From contig CAJJDP010000017.1 of the NCBI GenBank assembly GCA_905182995.1, forward strand, positions 343,331-407,330: a DNA stretch of 64,000 bases. The letters are read 5' to 3'. The position numbers were made by a program, and so were the translations under genes. Positions 1 to 12,715 of the stretch are shown piece after piece. How positions within the stretch are numbered: position 1 is the first letter of the stretch; each line of letters starts with the position of its first letter. The DNA is from Paramecium octaurelia (Eukaryota > Ciliophora > Oligohymenophorea > Peniculida > Parameciidae). The notes under the pieces are model-generated. The model was not told the DNA's origin. It saw only the letters and a program-made list of their open reading frames with translations, and searched no databases.

Positions 1-117
1 ATTAGCTTAAAAGTCTTGTTGAGTGAAGACTATAATATTTTTTTCTTGTTTCATCTAATATATATTATTTATTATTTAAATCAAGTTAATAGCATAAATA
101 TTACATGATAATACAAT

Positions 118-1812
118 TCAAATATTACATTAACAGAGATTAAAAGATATCTATGGATTTGTTTGTAATACTATCATTTATTGATTTTAAGCATTCTAAA
201 TATATTTTTGGTTATGCAGTTATTCAATACTTATTTTTTTATTCAATTGAGGAACAGTTTATATTTTCTCATCTGTTTCTAGAATCATTTTTTTACTTGA
301 ATTAATTGTGAATAATTCATCATTGTGAATCATTTACAAACATTTTTTGAATTCTTCAAATTAAATTTCACCATCATCATTTTCATCAAACACACTTATA
401 ATAGTTTCTATGTCTTCTAATTACAATTGATTATTTAAGTCTATTTTCTTTAATAATGCAAATAACTCTTGCTTATCTAATGCATTGTTGTTTGAAGTAT
501 CATATTTCCGAAATAATTACCTTGGACTCATATTGTACTATTATATTAAATTCGATAACTCTTATAATATCAACATATGTTTTTTTTGCAAAGACCTTTA
601 AAGTTTTGCCTTTTTAGGTGGTGAAGGATATAAATATTGTTTGAATTCTTCAAAATCAACATATCCATTTCCATCTCTGTCAAATTCATCAAAAATGTAT
701 TTAACATCATCATCATTGAAGCTATTGTCAAGATATTAGATGAAGCACTTGAATTCTTCCAAATTTAACTATTGATCTCCAGATGTATCAACCTTCTAAA
801 ATATTTGAGTCAAAGTATCAACATTTGGAATTTTCTATTTCAGATAATTCTAAATATAAAATAATTTCTTTTAACAACTGCTTCGTTGCATCTAGAATTT
901 TATAAAATATTCGCTAATATATGGATGACGATATAACGTATCCCAAGAAAACCTATTTTCTTCCTTTATTTATAAACAATTCAAAATGAAGTCCTTGCAT
1001 AACTCATTCACATTAGGCTAATCTGGAAATTTCAAATTTTAATGAACTATATTGTAAAGGAGTTCACTCTCAGACCTACCTAACCATGGAGCTTAAACAT
1101 AATACATATTACTTACTTTTTTGATATATTATTTGATATAACATCAATCCTATACTCCAAATATCACTTTTGCTTGTGTATTATTGACCATTCAATATTT
1201 GAGGACTCATATAATATGGAGTTCCCACTTTACTTTCCATTATTTGATTTTTATAATTACTGATCTATCTAGCAAAACCAAAATCTCCTAATTTAAATAT
1301 TTTCCTATTGTTCTCTATGTGAACCAATATATTCGCTGGTTTAAGATCTCGATGCATGATTCCTTACTTTATTAATGTAGTGAAAGCAGTCAGAATGTCT
1401 ATTAAAAATTGAAAATGGTCCTCATGTGTTATCTAATGAGTTTTATAAATTAATGATTCCAAATCGCCATGATTGCAATATTCTAAAATTATATAATAAT
1501 TATTCTCTGTTTATAGAACGTCAATGATCTCAATTATATTTGGATTCTTTAGACTCTTTAAAATTTAAATTTCATTTAAAAGTTATTTTTCGTCATCTAC
1601 ATTTTATCACATACATTACCAACATCCTTCATATCACTTTTTCTAACGAGCTTTATGGCTACATTTTATCGAGTATGAATGTTCATTCCTTTATAAACCG
1701 TTCCATAAGCACCTTTACCTAATTTTCCTTTTTTAAAATTGTATCTATATGATTCAATTTATTTTTCATCAGTCTTGAGTTTGCCCAAAGGAGGCTAATT
1801 CATTAATTGCAT
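118..1812 (-). CDS. EF-hand protein kinase, CDPK-like
   Basis: Predicted Ser/Thr kinase with a calcium-binding C-terminus, 548 residues, expected to be a cytosolic calcium effector. Kinase domain at about residues 22-285: glycine loop GKGAYGTVYKG, VAIK lysine, HRDLKPAN catalytic loop and DFGFAR. Four EF-hands follow at about 325-336, 361-372, 421-432 and 459-470 (e.g. DRDGNGYVDFEE, DENDDGEIQFEE). Two introns, 1597-1619 (23 nt) and 1092-1116 (25 nt), restore the frame, and the exons then sum to exactly 549 codons. The usual APE motif reads SPQ, so the conserved Glu is Gln. It is transcribed away from the PX gene that starts at 2157. The kinase body resembles ULK/NEK types as well as CDPKs, so the subfamily is less certain than the domain order. 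Confidence 0.88.
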
Positions 1813-2156
1813 GCTTATTAATTATAAAATAATGTAATTAATAATAGGTAACAAAAATCAAAAATATATTTTATAATTTATGATATTATTGTTCATCATA
1901 ATCCCTGTTAATTCATATTAATAGATTGCAATAATTAGACATATAAAATACATTTTCGTCATCATTATAACACAATAAAAAACTACTCAAGTTTAAGAGT
2001 TTCTGGTAAACTCCTCATTATAATTACATATGTTTAGTTTAACTATCTGCTTCTCAAGAGATTTAACTAATGTATTCTCTTAATTCTTTCTTTCTATAAT
2101 CATTTTTTTAATGATAAAAATATATAAATACAATTTTTATTTCTTCTACATAATTT
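1813..2156. other. Shared upstream region of divergent genes
   Basis: About 340 bp of very AT-rich DNA between the start codons of two divergent genes (kinase on minus, PX protein on plus). It should hold both promoters. I see no distinct motif or reading frame in it. Confidence 0.5.
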
Positions 2157-4148
2157 ATGAAGAGACAAAGATCACAGTCATGGGAACCTTAAAGTTTTGA
2201 AAATAGCGAATTAATACGTTAGCAATCAGAAAGGCCAATTAATGATCAAAATGTATGAAAAAATCAGATATAGAGCATATTTTCTATGATTGTGAATCAT
2301 AATGTAATAAAGGATATTTCAATTATCGACACATACAAGGAGGTTGATAACATATCGATGCACAAAAAGCATTTTGTTAATTACGTAATAAAAATTAAGA
2401 CCGATTACTTTGATTATACAGTAGCGAAAAGATATTCAGAATTTGAAAAACTTTATGATTAGGTAAATTTAATGAATGTTAATTTAGATTTCGAATATTT
2501 TACACAAATTGCCTAAATTTCCTGAAAAAAAGTTGATTAAATCGAATTCAAAAAAAAATATTGCCGAAAGAAGAGAAATGTTAGAATGTAATTCTATAAT
2601 CAAATCTTATACTAGAGTTACTGAAATACATTTTAAGAAATCTAAACAATTAAATGCACTACTTTTTAAACTTTTTAAATATATAATGTGAGCTATATTT
2701 AATTATGTAGAACAATTTTTAAAAGGAGGATTTGGTTAAAATGTGAGACTTCATGAAATGAGTAAAGATGAATTTGGATTAAGTGACTTAAGAGAAGAAA
2801 CTAAGCTAGTAGCCTCTAATGAATAAGAAAAAATGGTTTTTCACTATATTGCAAAATTAAATGAAAGAAATGATGAAAGAAGCAAAACCTTTTAGTATTT
2901 ATATATTCATTAAACAGAAAAATGGAAAAATACTTTTTTGGAAAAACACAACATTTGGGATCATAAGTCTTAAAATTTATGTTGATAGGTGATGACCAAA
3001 GACAAAAAGGAGTTATTGAATTACTAAAAAATACTTCAAAAGATTTTTAATCACATATATCTTGTGTTAGTGGGATGCAATTCTTAAGAAAAATGCTAGA
3101 ATATGATTACAATCCCTGTAAAAAATATAGCTATGTATTTAGATGCTGATTTCTTCTTAAAAGTATTTGCTGAAGTAAGTATTAAACAACTAAAAAAAAT
3201 GGGCATTTCATTCCATGTCTGTGGAACCAACAAATAACTTTGCAAATAGGATACTCTACTCCTAATTTATAAATATGTTAAAGTGAATGATTTAAAACCA
3301 GAATTCATATCCTTTTTAGTATTATTAATATGAGTAATTTAGTTAGAAGATTAAGAAACATTAACTGAATTCCAACAATTTAAAGAGGCTTATCAATAAA
3401 AAAAGGAAGAAGGCTTTTAATTCATAATGGACAGCGCAGAAAACCTTTAAAAGGAAACTACCCCCATAAAATCAAATTCAAAGGAAAAACTCAGTATTCT
3501 AGATTAAGAACCATCGATAGAGTAATTGAAGGAAATTGAAAGTAATCAAAGTATAATTTGGAAATAAGTGCAAGGTTTTTATTAGATAAATATTAGAATT
3601 TGAAAATCATCGAATTTAACATGTTTAAGGCCAGATTGTTAGGACTGTACATCCCCTTAAATGTAGTTTAAATAGAGCAATTGAAATATTAACTACATAA
3701 AAACATAAATGGGTCGAAACAATGATTGTGAGATAGATTATTAAAAAAATAGAGGATAATAAATAAATAGTTGCAGAAACCTATTTATGGTAAGATAAAT
3801 AACTCTTTAAAAAAGTAGTCTTTTTTTCTGAAGAAATCATGATAATTAATGTATTCCATTATTATTATTTAAGGATGATAATTTCGAAATTCAAATGAGG
3901 CCTGTTTTTGATTGTCAATCATATGAACAATATCAAAAGTGTGACGAAAAAAGTATAAAACATCAAATAATAAAGGTTAAAAATTATAAGTGACTTATGG
4001 AATCTACAAGAATGGTATCACAACCGTAACAATAATCTAAAATTTGTTTGATAAAGTATAGTAACTTCAATATACTCCTGTGCTTTTAAAAGAAGTGGAT
4101 TACTTTGAAAAAACAGTTCAATAGCTAAAACTTTTATAAACTGAGTGA
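2157..4148 (+). CDS. PX-domain protein (sorting-nexin-like)
   Basis: Predicted phosphoinositide-binding protein of 584 residues. The PX fold lies at about residues 55-150, with the typical YVIKIKTDYFDYTVAKRYSE stretch followed by a proline/lysine turn (LPKFPEKKL) and ERREMLE. Downstream comes a Leu/Gln-rich helical segment. The last ~200 residues (from about IVRTVHPLKCSLNRA) show alternating strand/helix character that could be a START-like lipid-binding domain; that is inference. The gene needs ten introns of 21-28 nt, and with them the frame is continuous from ATG to TGA (585 codons). One donor is GTGAG and one is GTTT rather than GTA. PX proteins act at endosomal and vacuolar membranes. 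The partner and cargo are not evident from the sequence. Confidence 0.85.
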
Positions 4149-4292
4149 ATATTTATTATAATAAATAACATCATAATAATCTTCTCATATAAAGTTACTT
4201 ATCATATTAAATATGCTCTTTCATTTCATTACTTGGTAAAAGCATAACAAACATATTTGGAGTTCCTTTATAAATAATTAAAATAAAATAAA

Positions 4293-4703
4293 ATGATTTT
4301 CAATACAAAAGAGCCTTTCGTAATTGTTAAAAATTATAGACAAAGGCAATAAGAAGCAAAAAAAGAATAGGCAAAATAAAAGTCAATACCTAAACCAAAG
4401 GAACTATCAAAAAAAATTGTGAAACCTAAGAAGGTTCATTAAACTCAATAACCTACTTAACCAGTATAACCAATTAGCTAAAAGATAGATTAAACTCTCT
4501 TTTCTCAACTTTTTTAATAACATTAACAACAATAACTAATGCTTTAATAATTTATCCATAATACTTAAATCAATTAGATTACTTTGTAAGATGATGATTT
4601 AGATTAATATTCTCCTGTATATTTATATGGTATACCAAAAACTCCTTAAAATATAGCTCTATCGAGAGGTTCAACTAGGGATGATGATGACTTCAAAATT
4701 TGA
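4293..4703 (+). CDS. Small Gln-rich protein, unknown
   Basis: Intronless frame of 136 residues from ATG to TGA, opening only with TAA/TAG as Gln. The N-terminal third is Lys/Gln-rich (KEQAKQKSIPKPKEL), the middle is a polyglutamine tract (FQQHQQQQLMLQQ), and the tail ends in an acidic DDDDFKI. No domain recognised; probably disordered. It lies 144 bp downstream of the PX gene on the same strand. It could be a 3' piece of a longer spliced gene, but no upstream exon is needed. Confidence 0.6.
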
Positions 4704-5324
4704 TTATTTATATTCATTTATTTTAAATTTATGTATCTGTTATAATTTAAGGTAAATCCAAATGATTTTTTTATGAGATTAAAGTTATTTTAATTTATAT
4801 GTATTCTTTAAATAAAACTTGATCTTTCTTAGAGATCTAGTAATTTTATAATCTCATTATATTTATAGTGATTTGAATGGATTATTAAAAATAATTATAA
4901 ACTTTGTTTAATATTTAGTTTGTTTATGTAAATTAGTATATATATTTCAAGTTATTCAGAAGTAGTTTTTTATTTCAATTTTTTATTTCTTGAGAATAAT
5001 AATTGAATATTCTAAAGATAAGGAGACCTTAATAATAATCTAAGAATTGAATTTGAAACTATTGAGTTATAGTCATTAGATATATATTCTTTTTTATTTT
5101 TAAATTTTCCATTTCAGTAATTTAATTGAGATTTATAATAAAGTATAAAATTCTAAATTATAGCTTCATAATAAAAAGATTGAATACCTAGATCCTTCTT
5201 ATAAATAGTTTATTCTTCATAACTTATTGTATTTCATATCAATAAAATGATCTGCAAAAAGGATGACATTTATATTAGATTTTCAAATTAAATCATATTT
5301 TTAATATATATTAACAAGAAATAA
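4704..5324. other. Long AT-rich non-coding stretch
   Basis: About 620 bp with no convincing frame on either strand under the ciliate code. It is long for this otherwise compact locus. Nothing recognisable is seen, including no tRNA-like cloverleaf. Confidence 0.4.
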
Positions 5325-6353
5325 ATGCAAAATAATAATTTTAGAAGACCTTATTTTTCTGTTCATAACACCCCATAAACATCTGGAATAATAAAAAGGT
5401 CTAGAATTGTAATTAAAAAAAATAACATAAAATTGAAGAATATTAATGTGCCTAAATTAGAAAGAAGACTTAGTGTTCCTCATAATATGAAATTTTTTTA
5501 AAGGAGATATGTTCCTATACAAATGTTGAGAACTTAATAACACTAACCTAGTATTAAAGATTCCATATCTCCCACAAGACTATCAAAAATAAGAACTGGG
5601 AGAAATACACTCAAATTTTCAGAACACATTTCTAATGAACAAAGCCCAACCGTTGTCGTTAACAACCAAAAAGTAGATGATTAAGTGAAAGAAGTTTAGA
5701 AAAGAAAAAGTTGTGATTGTTCTGAATGTGGTAAGCAATCATTATTCTAAAGGGACACCATGAATTATGGTGTTTAAATTAGTCATTTAGTGAAAGAGCA
5801 GGAGTCTGCGATTAACAAATTTAAAAGAACAATACGAAAGCAACAAACTCTGTTATTCCCTTAATTTCTCAATACTCCAAAAAATAGTGCAAGCAGCGAA
5901 AATATCGTGGAAGAAATCTAGATTCATAGAGATGAAATAATGATTAAATCATTCGCTCACAGACCAACTTTAAGTAGCTTAGTTTTTGAGGAATAAGCAT
6001 CAATGAATAAATAATCGCCTATTAATTCATAGACAAGAATTAAACATAGCTATATTGAATCCTTTTTATTGAAGCAAAAGAAGCTAATAAATAAAGAAAA
6101 ATAATAATTCTCTAGATAAACAGGATTATTTGAATCTTTACATAAAAAGAGCAATTTTTCCAATAAAAATACTTAAATGCATACTCCAACAATTCTAACT
6201 CCTAGATCTCCGGGCTCATCATTCGTTACAGGGTTTCCGTCGTAATCACCTGTGAAAAGGAATAATTAAATTAACGTTTATTTGTAGCCTCAAAAGTCAA
6301 AATTCTTTAAAAACTAAAATAGAATTACAACACTTCCTGAGGTACATTAATGA
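5325..6353 (+). CDS. Basic Ser/Arg/Lys-rich protein, unknown
   Basis: Intronless frame of 342 residues, ATG to TGA. The protein is strongly basic and rich in Ser, Gln, Asn and Arg, with repeated proline-directed sites (PTRLSKI, SPTVV, TPTILTPRSPG) and one Cys cluster (KSCDCSECGKQS) that might bind a metal. No known fold recognised. A 22-nt GT...AG stretch inside it can be read as an intron, but splicing it would bring in TGA at once, so it is coding. The gene converges on the polycystin gene, with 179 bp between the stops. It may be a phosphorylated cytoskeletal protein; that is a guess from composition. Confidence 0.7.
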
Positions 6354-6532
6354 AGGTTATTAATGATGAAAGATTTTGTGTTTTATTAATCCTTAATATA
6401 TTATTGATTTATTTATAGTAATTTAATTTACACTACTTAAAGCAAAGAATTGTTAATTATAAAATATAAAGAATTCATTAATATAATTTATTTTTCAGTC
6501 TTAGTTAAACTTTGCATTTAAACAATACTCTT

Positions 6533-9462
6533 TCACTCCGTGTGCAATTAGACTTATTAAAGAGCTTTGTTAAATTTCTTTTTGCAACCATCTGGAATCC
6601 AAGTTGTAAAGAATTTAAATATATCATCTGAAGTCCAACTATCTTAAACTAATTCTCCTTAATCTACTATTATAATTCTAATTTTTAATATCATTTTTAC
6701 CTATATGAATCTATATACATGACTGCCAGTATATTAAACATAAACGTATAAAATAAGAAATAAAAGATTATCATAAAGACAGTTCCTAGAGTAATATCGA
6801 ATTAATAAAAGGAATATTAATCCTAACAATCTGTTAAGATCAATAATAATGAAGTCAAGGCTCTGGTGAAAGTGCTGAAAGCAACATTGTATTGGCCATA
6901 CAGACTCATTGAAATCATTGTGTATCCAACTAATACAAAAGCCAAGATGAACAAGCTTGCAAATATCATTAAATAATATTGCTCTATTGCACTAAGGGCT
7001 GCTTCAAATGATCTTAAGAAGTTAAATAGTAAAAATATTCTTAAAATCGTAAAACACAATCCAATTGTATTTGTAAACAAGGCAGAAGAATGGTGAGCAG
7101 CAAGGTCTCCTAAATCAACAAAATCCTCTTTCATAAATAATTCATTTGCATCATAATTCATTTTATCCTACTAAAAGATTAAATCACAACTTTTGAAAGT
7201 GATATAAATTATTAAGCAATTCAAAACAAATGTAATTGAAATAAAATATTTTAATCCTTTAACTTTTGAATCTGTTAAATATGTTTTTATTTTTATTAAT
7301 TAGAAAAATAAAAAGAAAATACCCACAAAAACTTTAGCGATTGTAATTAAATAAATAATTAATCCAACTTCAAAATCGATAGGATTTTAAGGACTTTCAA
7401 GAGATCTTTAAGCAATCACAGAATATGGTTATGATAATCCCCTTCCAGCTAAATTTAAATTAAACGGAATGATCAATGGGATATTAGGTATCAAAGCACT
7501 ATTCGTATACTCAATCAAAAACTCTAAAAATATAAAAGACCCGTCATTTTTACTCCGCACAGTCATTGTTAGAATTTATGCGTTTAGTCCCTCAACTAAA
7601 TAATCTGGATGATTAAATAATTCCTGTATAACCTTATTTTTATATTGCAAGAGAGTTTAGTCTGACTTTTTCAGATCCAAAATATACCCTGATGAATCAT
7701 AATCATCAAAAGTTCCTTTGGAAATTCTGGGAATTCCTAATTCGCTTGTAGCTTGATATGACATCCATTGTTTTGAACCATCCCCTATTTGATCGGTTTG
7801 TCTCGAAGATGAGGTAACTTAGGTATAAACACATGAGATTTAACTTTTCCTATCATTTCTCCGAGGGTATTGACAATCAGCAGGTTTAGTTCTTATTTAT
7901 CTGATCCTAATAGCTCCAATAATATCAAAGGATTGCCGAAAATTCGACTCCGGAACCATTAGCTCGTAAGGTATGCCAGATACATTGCAATAGTAATTAT
8001 AAATATCCTCAACTTTTGATATGTCTCTATATGAGCCTGCTTCACCAATACTTCCAACTTTTAATAAGGATTAGAGTCTTCTATAATTTGTCTGTGCATA
8101 AGGACCGTCTTCTAAATAGTAAAGTGCTAAGTAATTTAACACAAACAACGCAGCCAATATGAGAATAACACAAAAGTTATTATCGTCACAAGTCATACCT
8201 TTTTTATCTTATTTAATTTCTTTATCTATCATAACTCCTCTAGATTCAATATCCTTTTTGTCAATCATAAACATTTTTCTTAATAAAGGAAATCTTTTGA
8301 AAAATGTAGCAAACTTTTTATATAATTTAATTTTTAATCTTCTTTTTTCCTCATCTTAATCAGGATCATTTTCATCATCATCGTCATCATCGTCTTCTTC
8401 TAATTAATTATACTATTATTAATTTGATTATTCATCACCAGCCACCTTAGATTGTTGATTAGATTATTAATTTGTTTGAGTACCTATCTACGAACTTTAC
8501 CCTCCATGACTAACTCCATAACTTTTAACTTAACTCATACCTTGACTTTTACCATCGTTTTGAATTTTACCTCCAACCTTTTTATGTGATTACTTATTTT
8601 TTTTCTTTCTCAACACAACACATAATGTATTCTTATTTGGATTAGCGATTTATTCATTTAAAAATCTTTCAATTAAATTTGTATTTTAAACTGGTTCTAA
8701 ATCATCTGTCACTATTTCAAATCTATTTGCTATTCTCTTTATATCATTCTCAGATTATCTACTTGATTAAGAGTTGTTCAATCCTGATATTGCAACTTAG
8801 CCATTACCTTCACTAACTTTAGATTATTCTCCTCCTTCTTGTTGGATTTCACTTTGCAAACCATTAGACTTTTGATTGTTTTCCATATAATTAGTAGTTA
8901 CTTTTGTTTCGACTAAACCCCAAAAACGAAGAGCAGCTTATTTTAAACTTTCGAAGGTTTCTAATTTTGTATATCGAAATGTTTGAGTCACATAATCTGG
9001 ATCATCTCCTGGAACACCTATTTCTTATTTATCTTTTGGCAAGCAAGATTTCAAACATTTTACTTATATAGCACAAGTTGGTGGTGGAGCTTGATATTGA
9101 TTATCATCATCCTTTATTTCAGCTTATTCTTGTTCCTAATTAATACAATCCTCTATATATCTAAAATATTTATCAGTGTGATAACTGAATTTCTCTAATA
9201 CTGATTTTTCCAGCATTTTTGACACTTATTAACCTTGCGGTTTTTTCTCCTAATATTCATCATCATGATAGCCGCTTGTGACATATTTACCTAATAGTTC
9301 AAAGTCCTTTGTCTTCTAAGTCAATTCTTTTTCTAAAAAGTTATTTCTTAGTTCCTTTTATGTTAATTATTCCTCCATTTCTTCTTTCTTACTTTTAAGT
9401 TTTAATAGTTTAGCTTTTAATTATGTTAGCTTTTTCTCATTATCCATAACATCATCTGCCAT
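6533..9462 (-). CDS. Polycystin-2-type (PKD2/TRPP) cation channel, copy A
   Basis: Membrane channel of 968 residues. In order: an N-terminal coiled coil (about 1-60, MADDVMDNEKKLTQLKAK), a long charged and Gln-rich cytoplasmic region with an acidic run of about 13 residues, a first membrane helix (VILILAALFVLNYLAL), a large extracellular loop of the polycystin type, then several hydrophobic helices and the pore region before MFNILAVMYIDSYR. One 23-nt intron follows that motif, and with it the frame closes at 969 codons. TRPP channels carry calcium and other cations, often in cilia. The C-tail is short (ending VQLHTE) and has no EF-hand. Its paralogue starts 25 bp away in the opposite direction. 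Family assignment is firm; gating and location are inferred. Confidence 0.9.
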
Positions 9463-9487
9463 TTGAAAATGAAATTAATATAATAAA

Positions 9488-12309
9488 ATGAGAAAACGAA
9501 AATAAGAAAAATAAATTGATTAACAAATTGACAATTAAAGTAATCATTATCAAATTTTGAAACAAAAAATATGTGCATGTCAAGCAAAAGTCTTAGAATT
9601 GGAGGAATAAATTGAAATGAAAGAAAAAAGAAATAAATTTATAGATGATGAAATCAAATTGAAATTGCGAGATCTGAACAATGTTGAAAAAATATTTGAA
9701 ATTAATAAGGAGCTTGAAATAAACGAAATTAAATCACACAATAATGAGTAAAAATCTAATTCTTCTACTACTATCTTTCAGTAAATAAGCTATAATTTAT
9801 AATTAGTCTGTAACAACAATAGAAGGCCCAAATTCAGCAGTAATTTTTGTATAAATAAAAAATTTCTTAGGAATACTTCTCAAATTTTATGGAAAAGTAC
9901 TTTTAATATTTTGACAGTTGTATTGGACAAGAACTTATTCAAGAGAAAGAAATAGAAAATGATAATGAGAAAATATATATTTCCCCAATGGTTAAATTTC
10001 ACACCATATAAATACAATGCTTTATTAAATTGTTGGATCCTAAGTTGCGAACTCAAGTAAATTAGAGGACAGCAGATAATTAAGATTATGTTACAATTAC
10101 TTTCAGATATTCAAAATCGGATACTTTTGATAATTTAAAGCTTGTTTGTCTTTAATATTGGAATATCATTGAACTTGATAATCTATATGCACCTGATACT
10201 TTTAATTAAGATTAGAATTAATATCAGATTAAAATGAGGAAATATGAATTTCTAGCTCCTGATTTCACTAAAATACCAAATACAGAGTTAATTGAAAGGT
10301 ATTGTGAAAATTTTGAGCAGAGATTTGAAAAGGAAAAATATGTTAATGCTATTCTTAAAAAAAAGGTTATAAAATTATAAGGGTATTAAGATAGAGGAGA
10401 TACCAATACTTAAATAAATGAATCCTAAGCAGCAAGCTAATTTTTAAGTAGAACTTTCAACAATTAAACCCTTATGAATTACACCATTTAAGCTGAAGAT
10501 AGTTAATTAGCTCATCAATAATTATAAAATTCTATTTCTGGTGATTTAAGTCTAGATGATGCAAATTTTGCGATTAGCAATATGATATTGAAAATGAAAT
10601 AATCTTTGACAAAAAGTTATTATAGCTTTACTTAAAGATTTCCATTGCTCTAAAAAATGTTTTAAATCGACACATTTGAATTGGATCTACGAGACTAAAA
10701 AAATATCAAAAGAAAAGGTTTAAAAATTGATGACTACAATATTTTGGTAGTTTTATTGATTTTAATACTATTGATATTAAATTGCATTCAATATTCTCTC
10801 GTCCCTAATTAAGCTGTAATTTAAAGCCATATTAACTAAATAGAAACTGTACTCAAACTAGGTAAAAATTAAGACTTTATAAATATCTCTACATTAGATG
10901 GTATTTTTACTTACTTTAATGACTTTAGTAAATTTCCCTTTTATCTTTGTAATTAATAATCTCAATTTAATATGTACTATGATTTAATTGGAGCAGTTAG
11001 ATTTAGAAACATAAAAGTTAAAGAAAAGCAATGCTTGTATACAGTTAGATCTGACATATCGAGTAGATTGAAATGCTTTTATGAATAATAAAATATAAAT
11101 ACAATTGAAACAAGAGTATTGTCTTAAGGGGACAAGGACTGGATGTAATTTAAATCAAAAAATGATATTACTATTTCAAGAATAACGAAAGGAAAGTTTG
11201 GTGAATACGATTAAACTGGTTACATAAAAGATTTAACAAAATCAAAATAAACAATGCAGCAGTATAGAAAAGAAATTACATATGAAATGTTCCAAAATAA
11301 AGAATATCTTGATGTAAATACTTTGGCTCTTATTATCACTTTTACTATTAAAAGTAAGTTGGACTCAAATTTTTTTTTTATTGAATTACTTTGTGAGAAC
11401 ACAAACCTTGGAATTCACCCAAACTCCCCTAAAATTAAATACTTTAGATTACCCAACTTCGACAAAATAGAAGATGAAATTAAAATATTTTCATATCTCA
11501 AGCTATTTTTTTCAATCTGCTTTTTGATATATATGGTATTTGTGATTATATCATTTAGCAAAGAAATTCAAAGTATCTAATCCAATTAAACAAAATTCAA
11601 AAATATTTTCTCATACTTTATATCCCTTATTTTCCTTATGAATATAATAGTTTTGTATACAAATTTTGTTAGTATATCATATGCCTTAAAATTACTTTCA
11701 GTTGAATAAAATCCAAAAAAGATGGTTGAACTTGAGGAGTTTGAAGATTATGGAAACCTTGCAGAAACCTATTAAAATTACTTTTACTTTTTAGGCTTGT
11801 CAGTGGCTGCACTAATATTTCGAAGTATATTATTTTTAGGAATTTTTGTAAGTATGCTTAATTTAATTGAATCTATTTAATTCTCATATCTTTAGATTAT
11901 GATCAGTTTTAAAATATTAATCCTAATACTTTTAAGTTTTTGTATGATTATGAGATCCTTATAAGGCCCTTACTCATCAGAGTTTAGTTCCTTTGATACA
12001 GCGTTTACTTCTTTACTCTAAATGGTAATGAACACTTATGATGTTCAGAAATTATTAGATAATAATTAGTTATCAACAACATTTTTTTTGATCATTTTTT
12101 ATTTTTTGCTAACTTACTTTACTTTTAATATGATTATTGTTGTTTATATTGATTCTTATAGGTAAGGAAATTGAATATTTAGACAAATTAAATTGAGAAG
12201 CAATTAAAAAGTCGATTGTACTTTGAGCAGTCTGTAGTATGGAATACTGTGGCTATTTTATTGGTTTCCAAAATCAGTTTAAGATAAGATTTTGATTTAG
12301 AATTTTTGA
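9488..12309 (+). CDS. Polycystin-2-type (PKD2/TRPP) cation channel, copy B
   Basis: Paralogue of the neighbouring minus-strand channel, about 911 residues. The order of parts matches: N-terminal helices, a conserved EYFSNFMEKYFQYFDSC block aligning with the other copy's EKFSYHTDKYFRYIEDC, DYVTITFRYSKS, a first membrane helix (ILVVLLILILLILNC), the polycystin extracellular loop, further helices, the pore region and MIIVVYIDSYR, then a 21-nt intron and a short tail ending ILIQNF. Near the 5' end (about 9740-9885) two introns of 34 and 31 nt give a continuous frame and 912 codons; an alternative reading of this stretch is possible. The start at 9488 gives the longest frame; ATG 9617 is a fallback. 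Confidence 0.88.
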
Positions 12310-12330
12310 ATTTATTTTCTATGTAAAATT

Positions 12331-12697
12331 TATATGAAGTTCAATTAATTAGAATATACTTAAAGAAATAATCTATTGGATAGTTTATTTTAATATTTTT
12401 GGTTTAATTTTTGCATATATATTGAGAAATGCTGTCGTAGTCTTCTTAGTGTGTTTTTTCTAAACAATTAGAAATTCTTTCAATTTGAAAAAAAAATGTA
12501 TATTAAGAAAACAAATGATAATATTCAATCCAAGTTTGCCACATCCATCCATTGTAAATATGTAAGGAGTTTCCAGATCTATTCATAAATTCTTTAATAA
12601 GATTAAAATAATGTCTAATAGAAACTAGAACAACATGTAGATATCAATTAAGAAATAACTTTATATTTTTATATTAAAATTTTATCCTGAAAATTGA
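12331..12697 (+). CDS. Membrane-like ORF, 5' end unresolved
   Basis: A TGA-free frame of about 120 codons ending at 12697. It has a hydrophobic stretch (IVYFNIFGLIFAYILRN then VVVFLVCFF) followed by a basic tail rich in Asn, Lys and Ile. No in-frame ATG precedes the hydrophobic part. The ATG at 12319 lies in another frame and would need an implausibly short intron. It may be a separate small membrane protein, an alternative 3' exon of the preceding channel, or chance. No function assigned. Confidence 0.3.
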
Positions 12698-12715
12698 AGA
12701 AAAACTAAATAATAA

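Noticed and set aside
1540-1722. Standard-code frames of 60-130 codons throughout the window
   Set aside because: With TAA/TAG as Gln most are pieces or antisense shadows of the larger genes described.
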